NCBI GenBank assembly: GCA_963773605.1 | Contig: CAVZBT010000002.1 | Coordinates: 1 to 64,000 of the forward strand | Length of the DNA stretch: 64,000 bases | Origin: CAVZBT01 sp963773605 | GTDB lineage: Bacteria > Acidobacteriota > UBA6911 | Direction: 5' to 3' | Part shown: positions 30,598 through 39,397 of the stretch, in pieces | How positions within the stretch are numbered: position 1 is the stretch's first letter | How the letters are laid out: each line of letters starts with the position of its first letter | Notes under the pieces: generated by a model | Seen by the model: only the letters and a program-made list of their open reading frames with translations | Database searches by the model: none | Told to the model about the DNA's origin: nothing | Translations under genes and position numbers: made by a program

Positions 30598-30621
30598 AGG
30601 CCGCCCTAATTCTGGCGGCCG
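30598..30621 (-). terminator. Terminator between the radical SAM gene and the cold-shock gene
   Basis: Stem GGCCGCC / GGCGGCC with an 8-nt loop, followed by TTTT on the minus strand. It would end the transcript of the radical SAM gene that lies upstream on that strand. Confidence 0.7.
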
Positions 30622-30763
30622 TCACCCGATGATCCGGCGGTACAGAAATTAACTGGTGGAGCGGTGCCATGCTACTTGTGATTATCGGCGAATGTCAATG
30701 CAAATATGAGGTTTCCGCGATTCCAGCAGACTATTTCCTATCGGCAGGCGAACTGTCGCGGTC

Positions 30764-32202
30764 TCAGTTGATGCGGGAACGCTGCGTTTCGAAGAAAGGC
30801 ATGAAATTGCGGGTAAAGGCAGCCCAGTAACGGCGGAACATGCGCGGGCTCTTCATCTTCAAGAGGATCTTGACGAACCGTAAACGCGTGAGGAAAAACA
30901 GGAAGTACGCCTTGCGCTGCATGTGGCGGAGTTTCCGGTGGTCCCACTCCTCGGACTTGACCTTGACGACCCCTTCCCACTCGTCGTGCAGGTCGTTCCC
31001 CTCGTAGGCCCCGGTGGCGCGCACCAGGTCGTTCAGCTCGGTCCCGGCATAAGGGGTCGCAATGGAAAACAGGGCTTCGTCGAAATGGGAGTTGCAGGCA
31101 AACCGGATCGTCTGCTCGATTTCCTGGATGGTCTCGCCGGGGAAACCCAGCATGAAGAAGCCGAGCGTCTCGATGCCGTACTTCCGCGCCCAGCCGAGCA
31201 CCTCGTTGAACCGGTCCAGCTTGAGATGCTTCTTGATCAGTTTCTGGATGCGGTCGTTGGCCGACTCGACCGCGATGGCCATGTGGTGGGTTCCGGCCTG
31301 GGCGAGCTTGCGCATCAACTCCTCGTCGAAACGCTCGAGCCGCACCCCGTTGCCGAACTGGAACCCGATCTTGATGCCGCTTGCGATCACGAGATCGCAG
31401 ATCTCCTTCGCGCGGGCCAAGTCCATGTTGAAGATGTCGTCCTCGATCATGAACTCGCGGATGCCGTAGGTGTCGTACAGGAACTTGATTTCCTGCCAGA
31501 CCAGTTGCGGCTTCCGCCCGCGGAATCTCTTGCCGAACAGGTCGTGGCAGTAGATGCATCGGTACGGGCACCCGCGGCTCGTGAATATCTGGATGCGCCC
31601 TGCGATCGACAGTCGGGAACCGGACGAAGTCGATGTCGAAGTACTTGTCGATCTCCAGCAGGTGGTAGGCCGGCATGGGGACGGAATCGACGTCGACGTA
31701 GTCGTTTCGGGGCAGGTTGCGGACCACCTCGCCATCGCGGCGGAACCAGAGGCCGGCCACGCCCGTCAAGGCTGCTGCCGCAGCTCATCCGGTCCAGGAA
31801 GTCGGTCCAGACATCCTCACCCTCGCCGATGCAGATGGAGTCGATGCAGTCGACCTTCATCACCTGCTCGGGCATGATCGTCGGGTGCTGACCGCCGAAG
31901 ATGATGTGGGTTTCCGGGGAGACGCGGCGAATCGACGTTCGCCGTTTCGACGCCGCCGAGGAACTCGACCGACATGCAGCTCAATGCCCGCGATGTCGAA
32001 GTGCTCCGCCTGGAGCAGGCGGCTGAGCGAGGCCTCGTCCGTCCTTCTCCAGCCCGATGTCGAGAATACGGGCTTGGTGCCCCCTGCCTTCCGCCACGGC
32101 GGCCAGCAGTGTAATCCCTATCGGAATGCCGGCGACCACGTCGGCATACGTCGACTTCGGTCGAATCAGAAGGATGTTCAGTTTCCGGTTCAAGTTACCC
32201 AC
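30764..32202 (-). CDS. B12-binding-domain radical SAM protein (frameshifted)
   Basis: About 480 codons. The N-terminal cobalamin-binding-like domain (LNILLIRPKSTYADVVAGIPIGITLLAAVAE, LDIGLE) precedes the radical SAM core with CPYRCIYC (the C-x3-C-x2-C cluster motif), EFMIEDDIFNMD, GFQFGNGVRLERF and FFMLGFPGET. Known of this class: SAM-radical methyl or other transfers in cofactor, lipid or hopanoid modification; the substrate is not evident. The N-terminal third has several frame changes (about 32.03, 31.95, 31.77 and 31.60 kb). GTG at 32202 is favoured because a TATAAT box (32213-32218) overlaps the ATG at 32214. Confidence 0.82.
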
Positions 32203-32336
32203 CCTGGTGCGCATTATAGCATCCCTGCCGCGGCACTCCAGTACGAACCTCCTCTTTCCGGCCGTCATCGGGTTCGGATGCCAGGGCCTGATCCGATTCT
32301 CGCCAGATTCGAATTTTCAGCGCGGGAGCCGAGGGT

Positions 32337-32342
32337 TACAAT
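32337..32342 (+). promoter_or_regulatory. -10 box ahead of the GGT remnant
   Basis: TACAAT lies 7 nt before the ATG at 32350, with TTTTCA 17 bp upstream of it (32314-32319) as a plausible -35. Confidence 0.4.
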
Positions 32343-32349
32343 CGCCCAC

Positions 32350-32643
32350 ATGAGACACATTTTCGAAATGCCTCTGCAGCAGGCACTCGAGGCGCCGCGC
32401 ATCAACTCGCTCCATCCCTTCAGCACATTTGATGCTCACTCCGACAGGCCGGGACTCCTGGAGGTCGAAGACCGCGTCGCCCCGGGAGTGCTGCAGGCGC
32501 TGCGCGAGAAGGGCCACGTGCTCCAGGTACGCTCCGCCTTCGGGATCTCGACCGGAGTGACCGCCGTCGGCATCGATCCGCGCACGGGCACCCTGCGCGG
32601 CGGGAGCGATGTCCGGCGCGAACGCTACATCTTCGGCTGGTAG
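32350..32643 (+). pseudogene. Gamma-glutamyltransferase C-terminal remnant
   Basis: 97 aa. MPLQQALEAPRINSLHPF, LEVEDRVAPGVLQALREKGH, SAFGISTGVTAVGIDPRTG and GGSDVRRERYIFGW reproduce, in order, the last ~100 residues of gamma-glutamyltransferase small subunits. The catalytic Thr region and the whole large subunit are missing, and the sequence upstream belongs to other genes. It is therefore most likely a gene relic. A promoter-like -10 box just before its ATG leaves open a small expressed product. Confidence 0.7.
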
Positions 32644-32704
32644 CTTTCGCTGTCTCCGAGGTGACTGCTCGAGCTGAACTCAAAGACTCAAAGGCGCGGG
32701 AGCT

Positions 32705-34079
32705 TCATTTCGTGCGGGATTTGCGATTCCACCAATAGTAAAACGGTATGCCGGTCGCAACGACGACCGAGCCCGGAGAGCGATTCCTTCGGCTGATCGC
32801 GGAACGACACCAGCAAAATCCAGGCGCTGACGACCAGAAACAGCAGGGCAGTCCACGGATACCCCCAGCCCGAGTACGGACGCGCCTTGCCGCGCTCTCC
32901 CCGGCGCATGACGAAAACCGCAGTGACGGCGAGCGCCGAAAAGAGGATCATGACCACGCCGGAGAAGGTTAGCAACTGCTCGAACCGGCCGGTGAACAGC
33001 AGCACCACCGACCAGGCGCATTGCAGCAGGATCGCATTGGACGGGGTACCGAACCGCGGGTGGACTTTCGCGATCGCCTGCGGGAAGAGGCCGTCCTGCG
33101 CCATGGCATAGTAGACGCGGGGCCCGACGATCACCATGGCGCTTATGGACCCGAGGATCGTCCCCATGAAAATGATGTTTAGAAAAGGGGCGACGTTCAG
33201 CCCGAAGAGATTCCGGCTCGCCAGTTCCGCGATCCGAATCACGCTGGCCATTTCCGCCAGCGGGACCGCATAGATGTACAGCGCGTTCATCGCGACGTAC
33301 AAGACAATGACCACGAGGGTACCGTAGATCAGGGCGCGGGGGAGGTTGCGGCGGGGATCCCGGATTTCGCCTCCGATATAGGCCGCCGCATTCCAGCCGC
33401 TATAAGAGAACATGACAAAGATCAGGCCGGAGGCCACCGCGGGCAGCAGCTGAGGCCACCGGGACACCTCGAGCGCAGGGGCGAAATGCGCCGGAGTGCC
33501 GCGCCCCAGCAGGAAACCGGCGAGAATGAAGACTACGATTACGCCGACCTTGAACGAAGTCAGCGCGACGTGCACCGGCCCGCCGACCCGCACCCTCCGG
33601 TAGTGCAGCGACGAGAGCAGGATGATGACGAGCGCAGCGACGAGATGGCCGGGGAGGAACATGCCCCGGGAAGCGTTCGGCCCCTGCGTCGACAGGACGG
33701 GGAAATAGAAACTGAGGTACTCCGTGAACCCGACGGATGCAGCCGCGATCGGCGCCGAGAAACCGGCGAACAGCGAGCCCCACCCGCTCAGGAACGCCGG
33801 GAGTGGACCATAGGCCTGGCGCAGGAAGGCATACTCCCCCCCGGCACGCGGTATGCGAGCGCCGAGTTCCGCATAGCAAAACGCCCCGGCCAGGGCAAGC
33901 ACGCCGCCGGCAACCCAGATCCCGAGGAGCACGCGCGGATCGGGCAGCCCCCGCGCCAGCAACCCGGACGTGGTGAATATCCCGACGCCGATCACATTGG
34001 AAATGACCAGCGACGTGGCGAGGGCGGGCCCCATCAATCGAGGCAGGACTGCCTGTGGTTTTGCGGTGTCGTCAGTCAT
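32705..34079 (-). CDS. APC-family amino-acid permease (C-terminal frameshift)
   Basis: About 458 codons with twelve hydrophobic segments expected. The family signature is at the start (SLVISNVIGVGIFTTSGLLA, helix 1 with the substrate-binding GVGIFTTSG), then GGEYAFLRQAYGPLPAFLSGW and FSYSGWNAAAYIGGEIRDPRRNLPRAL. It imports or exchanges amino acids across the inner membrane; related sequences include y+LAT/SteT-like exchangers. The last few residues are shifted: the other frame gives VATGIPFYYWWNRKSRTK then TGA at 32705, the typical cytoplasmic end. The ATG at 34079 has GGAGG ten bases upstream. Confidence 0.88.
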
Positions 34080-34341
34080 GCCGCGGGCGGCCTCCAGACC
34101 GAGCTGGCGTTGGTTGTGCACCTCGCGGGTCTGTTCCGGACACCCCGCAGGCACGGCAAAACGGATAGCATCTTAACGGAACCTGCGCCGCTTTTCCACG
34201 AATCCCCGTACGGCGCACGAATCTCGTAATCTTTTGAACTTTGGGGACGCCTGACCTATCATATACAACGATTAGACGGGAAAAGACGAGGCAACGGGTC
34301 AATCCCGCGTTTTGCACTCAAGGCAGAGAGGATGCATACCT

Positions 34342-35280
34342 ATGGGCACTCCGTCGATGGAATCGTACCTGACCGGCAGGGATCCTAATTCGGCTCCGCC
34401 GCCCGCACCCAGAGACAGGCGGCCGGGCGGCATAGTGCCGGAGTGGCTCAAGACCACGGTCCTGGCCCTGCTCGCGCTTGCCGTCGCGTACCTGCTGTAC
34501 GACAGTCGCCAGTATCAGCAGAAGAATCAGGCCGATCTCGCCAAGATCAACGATGAGCTCAAGCAGCTTGATTCGAGCCACCGGGCCGGGGAGGCCAAGA
34601 TCATCTCCACCCTGAAGGGGGAGATCAGCCAGGCCCAGGAGGCCGTGGGCCAGACCAAGGCGGAACTGAAGCGGACGGCTCAACAGATCCAGTCGGAAGG
34701 ACAGAGGACCAAGGCGGAACTGAGCCAGGCCATCTCAACCAAGGCGGACACCTCGCAGATTCAGGCCGTCCGGACGGAAACCGATACGAAAATCGGTCAG
34801 GTCAGCTCGGAGGTCGGCGGGGTGAAGAACGACGTGGTCACCGTCAAGACCGACCTGGCCGGCGCCAAGCGCGATCTCGAAGGGACGCAGCGCCAGCTGG
34901 TGGACGTCCGTGACAACCTCACGGCCGCGGTTGCCAAGAACTCGTCGGAGCTCTCCGAACTGCGCCGGAAGGGCGAGCGCGACTTTTTCGAATTCGAAAT
35001 CCCGAAGAAGAATCAGTACACGAAGGTTGAAGATATCCGCCTCATCCTGACCAAGACTGACCCGAAGAAGGGCAAGTATTCCCTGCAGGTCCTGGCTGAC
35101 GACAGCAAGCTGGAAAAGAGGGACCGGACGATCAACGAGCCGGTGCAGTTCCTCGTGGGCCGGAACCGCGTTCGATACGAGGTTGTGATCAACTGGGTGC
35201 AGAAGGACCGCGCCGGCGGCTATCTCTCGATACCCAAGGACAAGAACCTGTCTGCCGAGCGCGCGACAGCGACGAAGTAG
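34342..35280 (+). CDS. Inner-membrane coiled-coil protein of unknown function
   Basis: 312 aa. One TM helix (residues ~36-56, TTVLALLALAVAYLLYDS) is followed by a long charged coiled coil (residues ~57-215, many K/E/Q heptads) and a compact C-terminal domain (FFEFEIPKKNQYTKVEDIRLILTKTDPK, PVQFLVGRNRVRYEVVINWVQ). The N-terminus is cytoplasmic and Pro-rich. The ATG at 34342 is chosen because AGAGGA lies upstream and the TTG at 34312 has none. No named family; possibly an envelope-spanning structural protein. Confidence 0.7.
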   Translation: MGTPSMESYLTGRDPNSAPPPAPRDRRPGGIVPEWLKTTVLALLALAVAYLLYDSRQYQQKNQADLAKINDELKQLDSSHRAGEAKIISTLKGEISQAQEAVGQTKAELKRTAQQIQSEGQRTKAELSQAISTKADTSQIQAVRTETDTKIGQVSSEVGGVKNDVVTVKTDLAGAKRDLEGTQRQLVDVRDNLTAAVAKNSSELSELRRKGERDFFEFEIPKKNQYTKVEDIRLILTKTDPKKGKYSLQVLADDSKLEKRDRTINEPVQFLVGRNRVRYEVVINWVQKDRAGGYLSIPKDKNLSAERATATK

Positions 35281-35325
35281 CCGGTTCGGGGAACCCCGAG
35301 CGGCATAATACAGGCAGGACATTGG

Positions 35326-35367
35326 GCGCCCGCGGGTGCCCCCCTCACGAGGGGTGACCGCGGGCGC
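35326..35367 (+). terminator. GC-rich hairpin between the coiled-coil gene and the ubiX-like gene
   Basis: Arms GCGCCCGCGG (35326-35335) and CCGCGGGCGC (35358-35367) are perfectly complementary, with a small inner stem CCCTC/GAGGG. There is no T-tract, so it could be a transcript-end or leader structure. Confidence 0.45.
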
Positions 35368-35403
35368 AAGCGTTATCGGGGTGCTTTTTCGGGGGAGTGA
35401 CGG

Positions 35404-35979
35404 ATGGAGGGATTCACCCGTCGCATTGTTGTGGGGATCTCGGGTTCGAGCAGCCCGATTTACGGTATCCGCACACTCGAGGCGCTACGGCTTGCGGGAG
35501 ACGTGGAAATCCACCTCGTCCTGACCGATGCCGCGCACCGCACCATCGCACTGGAAACAGACCTCTCCGAGGCCGATGTCACGGCGCTTGCCCACGTCGT
35601 TCACCCAAACCGGGACCTGGCCGCCACGATCTCGAGCGGGTCCTTCCGCACCGATGGGATGATCGTCGCGCCCTGCAGCATGCACTCGCTCGGAGAAATC
35701 GCGCACTCCATCTCCAGCCAGCTGCTGACACGCGCCGCCGACGTTCACTTGAAAGAGCGGCGCCCCCTGATCCTGATGGTCCGCGAAACGCCGCTTCACC
35801 TCGGGCACCTGCGCAATATGGTGCGCGCGGCTGAAATGGGCGCCGTCATCCTCCCCCCGATCCCCGCGTTTTATCACCGCCCCCTTACGGTGGACGACCT
35901 CGTCAATCACTCCGTGGGCAAAGCCCTGGATCTCCTCTCCATCCGGCACAACCTGTTTCACCGCTGGGAGGGAGCATAG
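35404..35979 (+). CDS. ubiX: UbiX-like flavin prenyltransferase
   Basis: 191 aa flavoprotein. VVGISGSSSPIYG binds the FMN phosphate, SSGSFRTDGMIVAPCSMHSLGEIAHS is the FMN/active-site block, and RETPLHLGHLRNM the C-terminal signature. Known of the family: UbiX attaches a dimethylallyl group to FMN to make prenylated FMN, the cofactor of UbiD decarboxylases. No ubiD lies in this window. GGGGGAG precedes the ATG; the CPBP gene starts 15 bp after the stop, so co-transcription is likely. Confidence 0.9.
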   Translation: MEGFTRRIVVGISGSSSPIYGIRTLEALRLAGDVEIHLVLTDAAHRTIALETDLSEADVTALAHVVHPNRDLAATISSGSFRTDGMIVAPCSMHSLGEIAHSISSQLLTRAADVHLKERRPLILMVRETPLHLGHLRNMVRAAEMGAVILPPIPAFYHRPLTVDDLVNHSVGKALDLLSIRHNLFHRWEGA

Positions 35980-35994
35980 GAGCAACCCTACACG

Positions 35995-38900
35995 ATGCCC
36001 GACAAGCTCGCTCGGAGCGATTACCGGCTGATCGCGGCCTGCCTGCTTGCCTGCGCCGTCAGCCTGTTCATCGGCGTCAGGTACTTTTACAGGGCCTTCC
36101 CGGAAGCGTCCATCGACTTCAAGGTGAACCGGGAGAGTTCGCTACCGATCGCCATGAGATTCCTGGCCGGCCACGATGTCCTGACTGCGGGCTACCGCCA
36201 CGCCGCGTCCTTCCGGTATGACGGCGATGCGAAGGTCTTCCTCGAGCGGGAACTGGGGCTCGAGCGCGCCAATGCCCTAATGGGCAGCCCCATCAAGGTG
36301 TGGCGCTGGGGGCATCGCTGGTTCAGACCTTTACAGAAAGAGGAAATCCGGGTCGAGATCACCCCTGGCGGGGAGCTGGCCGGCTTCGACCACACCCTGC
36401 CCGAAGATGCACCCGGCGCGGACCTGTCTCTCGAGGCGGCCCGGTCGCTGGCCGAGTCGTTCCTGGTCCTGGAAGTGAACCGCACGATCGACGACCTGGA
36501 GTATCTCGACAGCGAGACGCAGAAGCGGCCATACCGCACCGATCACCTCTTCAACTGGAAGGTGGCCGGGCTCGATCTGCGCGGCGCAACCTACCGCGTC
36601 ACCGTAACCGTCCAGGGAGACCGCGTCGACGGCTACAGCGAGTATCTCAGAGTCCCCGAGGAGTGGAGCCGTGGTTACGCTCGGCTCCGTTCGCTCAACG
36701 AAGGCGCCTCACAGGTTGACCTGCTCTTTTTTGCGCTGCTCGGCCTCGGGATGCTGGTGACGCTCGGTGATCGCGTCCGCCTGCGGGACGTGCGCTGGAA
36801 AACCGCCTTGAGCTTTGCGCTGATCGCGTGCGCCCTGCAGTTCCTTTCGTCGCTCAACGAATTCCCGGTCGCACAATACGACTTCGACACGACCGGGACT
36901 TACGCCAGTTTTGCGGGGCGGACCGTCGTATTCGGCGCACTCGGGGCCCTGAGTTTCGGCGGCATAATACTCATTTTGACCGCGTGCTGCGAGCCGCTGT
37001 ACCGCGCGTCATTCCCGTCGCACCTTTCCATTTCCAGGATGCTGACCTGGGAGTCCTTCCGGACGCGGCGGTTTCTGCACGCCTCGCTGGTCGGGGTCAC
37101 CCTGGCGTTTGTCTTCTTCGCCTACGAAATCGGCTTTTATCTGCTGGCCAACCGCTTCGGCGCCTGGGCTCCCGCGGATATCCCCTACACCGACCTGCTC
37201 AATACCCGGTTCCCGTGGGTCTCGGTCCTTCTCGGCGGGTTTTTCCCGGCCGTTTCTGAAGAGTGGGTCTTCCGCGCTTTTTCGCTTCCCTTTCTCGGAC
37301 GCCTGTTGCGCCATCGCTGGCTGGCCATCGGGGTGGCCTCCTTCGTGTGGGGGTTCGGTCACTCCAACTACCCCAACCAGCCATTTTTCATCCGTGGGAT
37401 CGAAGTCGGCATCGTTGGGCTGGTGCTGTCCTGGGCAATGATCCGGTTCGGCATACTTGCGCCGCTCATCGCGCATTACAGCATCGACGCGTTTTACTCG
37501 GCCTTCCTGTTTTTGCGGTCCGGGAACGCGTACCTCATGACCACGGGGGCTGTGACGGCCGGCATCAACCTGATCCCGCTGGCGATCGCCGTCGTCGCTT
37601 ATCTGGCCACCGGACGCTTCCGGGCTGGCACATCCGTCACGAACGACGCGGAACGCGCACCCACCCCCGTTTTCGATCGGCCGCCTGCGATGGACACAGC
37701 GGCGCCTTCCTGGGAGCCGCTCCCCCGCTCCCGCGCCTACATCGCATTCGGGCTGCTTGCGCTCGGCACTCTTCTGCTCGCCTTCAGACCGCCGCTCTTC
37801 GGCGATTTCGTCCAGTTCAAAATCCCGGGTGAGGGCGCCGCCAGGGCCGCGCGGGATTTCCTCGCACGGCTGAAGTTCAGTCCGGGCGGTTTCCTCGAAG
37901 CCACACAGCCGATCACACGGCTGGACTACACGGCAGCGCAGTACGTGTATCGCGCCGGCGGCATCGAGGCGCTGAACAGGATCTACGGCACCCAGACTCG
38001 TCCGATCGCCTGGCAGACGCGCTTCTTCCAGCCGCTGCAAAAGGAAGAGTTTCGTGTCAACGTGGACCCCGCGGACGGGCATGTCATCTCGTTTCGCCAC
38101 GATTTGCCCGAGAATGCCCCGGGGGCCGACCTGCACGAAATGGAGGCTCGGCCTGTCGCCACTTCCTTTCTCGCCGCCCAGGGGTACGACCTGTCCCGTT
38201 TCACGCTGAAAGAGACCAGGTCGGAAAAACCGAAGCAGCGGCGCGATACGACCTTTACGTGGGAGGCGCGGGCCGGCACGGAGGGCGCCATCGGCGAGGC
38301 GAGGCTGCGTGTCGAGGCGGGCGTTTTCGGCGACTCGATCGGCCTCTGGACGCACTACATAAAGACGCCCGAAGAGTGGAACCGCGCGCGGGAGCGCGAG
38401 GGGATGTACAGTCTGTGCGCCGCCGCCATCCGGATGGTGTTTATCGCCACGATGTTCGCCTTTGCTTTCCTGACGCTATTGCGCGCAACCCGGCACGGCG
38501 GCGTTCGCTGGAGGCTGGCCGGGAGCGTTGCCGCGGCAGCGATGTTTCTCGAGGCCTTGAACGCGCTCAATTCGATCCCGGAGTTCTTCTTTGACTACGA
38601 CACGGAGGTCGGGATGCAGGTGGCGGTCACGTCGGGCCTCATCCAGGGCGTGCTGGTGGTGATCGGCATCGGCCTTGCCGCCGGCCTGGCCACAGCCCTG
38701 GTGTTGGCGTGTTACCCCGATGCGCCGGCTGTGCTCCGGCGCGAGAATCGGGCCGCGTGGGGACGCGACGCCGTAACGGCCTCTATCGCGAGCCTCGGGC
38801 TCATCATGATCCTGCAGTGGGTCGCGGCCCGCCTGCAGTTTCACGGCAGCCGGCTTGCGCTGGTCCCGTCAATCAGCCCGCCGGATGGCGTCGGCACGTA

Positions 38901-39345
38901 CCTGCCGATCATTTCCAGCCTTCGCGACGCCGCACTCGCCACCCTGTTCTTCAGCGCCGTGCTGGCTTTTGGCGTGCACCTGTGGAGCAGGCTCAGGACT
39001 GCTGCCTGGATCAAACTGGCGCTGATCGTGGGTCTGCTCGCCAGCTTCCTCCCCGACAACGCGAGGCGCCTGTCGGAGGCCGCGCTCGACTTGATCCCGT
39101 CGGTTCTGCTCGTGGCCTTTGCCTGTACCGTCGTAATCCTCTTCCTCCGCACCAACTATCTCGGTTACATCCTGTCGGCGGCAGTCGTCGCTGTCGCCAG
39201 GACCTCGTCGTCCATCCTCGGCCAGGGAAACCTGGCGTTGACGACCCAGGGATGGATTCTCTGGGGCGGTCTGCTGGCTCTGCTGGTAGTGACGGTCCTC
39301 CGGGCTCCGGCCCGCGTGCCGGGAGGCGCCGGAATTTCCGGTTGA
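35995..39345 (+). CDS. Internally duplicated CPBP (CAAX-like) intramembrane protease
   Basis: 1116 aa, roughly double the family norm. The N-terminal half has a TM helix, a periplasmic domain (QKEEIRVEITPGGELAGF, HTLPEDAPGADL), several TM helices, and a CPBP protease core with EEWVFR and WGFGHSNYPNQ (the EExxxR and FxxxH metal motifs) followed by HYSIDAFYSAF. From about residue 580 the same periplasmic motif recurs (PLQKEEFRVNVDP, HDLPENAPGADLH) with TM helices, but no second EExxxR/FxxxH pair. It is likely a membrane protease fused to a degenerate copy. AGGAG precedes the ATG. Substrate unknown. Confidence 0.8.
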   Translation: MPDKLARSDYRLIAACLLACAVSLFIGVRYFYRAFPEASIDFKVNRESSLPIAMRFLAGHDVLTAGYRHAASFRYDGDAKVFLERELGLERANALMGSPIKVWRWGHRWFRPLQKEEIRVEITPGGELAGFDHTLPEDAPGADLSLEAARSLAESFLVLEVNRTIDDLEYLDSETQKRPYRTDHLFNWKVAGLDLRGATYRVTVTVQGDRVDGYSEYLRVPEEWSRGYARLRSLNEGASQVDLLFFALLGLGMLVTLGDRVRLRDVRWKTALSFALIACALQFLSSLNEFPVAQYDFDTTGTYASFAGRTVVFGALGALSFGGIILILTACCEPLYRASFPSHLSISRMLTWESFRTRRFLHASLVGVTLAFVFFAYEIGFYLLANRFGAWAPADIPYTDLLNTRFPWVSVLLGGFFPAVSEEWVFRAFSLPFLGRLLRHRWLAIGVASFVWGFGHSNYPNQPFFIRGIEVGIVGLVLSWAMIRFGILAPLIAHYSIDAFYSAFLFLRSGNAYLMTTGAVTAGINLIPLAIAVVAYLATGRFRAGTSVTNDAERAPTPVFDRPPAMDTAAPSWEPLPRSRAYIAFGLLALGTLLLAFRPPLFGDFVQFKIPGEGAARAARDFLARLKFSPGGFLEATQPITRLDYTAAQYVYRAGGIEALNRIYGTQTRPIAWQTRFFQPLQKEEFRVNVDPADGHVISFRHDLPENAPGADLHEMEARPVATSFLAAQGYDLSRFTLKETRSEKPKQRRDTTFTWEARAGTEGAIGEARLRVEAGVFGDSIGLWTHYIKTPEEWNRAREREGMYSLCAAAIRMVFIATMFAFAFLTLLRATRHGGVRWRLAGSVAAAAMFLEALNALNSIPEFFFDYDTEVGMQVAVTSGLIQGVLVVIGIGLAAGLATALVLACYPDAPAVLRRENRAAWGRDAVTASIASLGLIMILQWVAARLQFHGSRLALVPSISPPDGVGTYLPIISSLRDAALATLFFSAVLAFGVHLWSRLRTAAWIKLALIVGLLASFLPDNARRLSEAALDLIPSVLLVAFACTVVILFLRTNYLGYILSAAVVAVARTSSSILGQGNLALTTQGWILWGGLLALLVVTVLRAPARVPGGAGISG

Positions 39346-39397
39346 CGTTCCCGCCGCAATCGTAAATCCTGAGCCGCAAACAGCGAGGTCCACCCAG

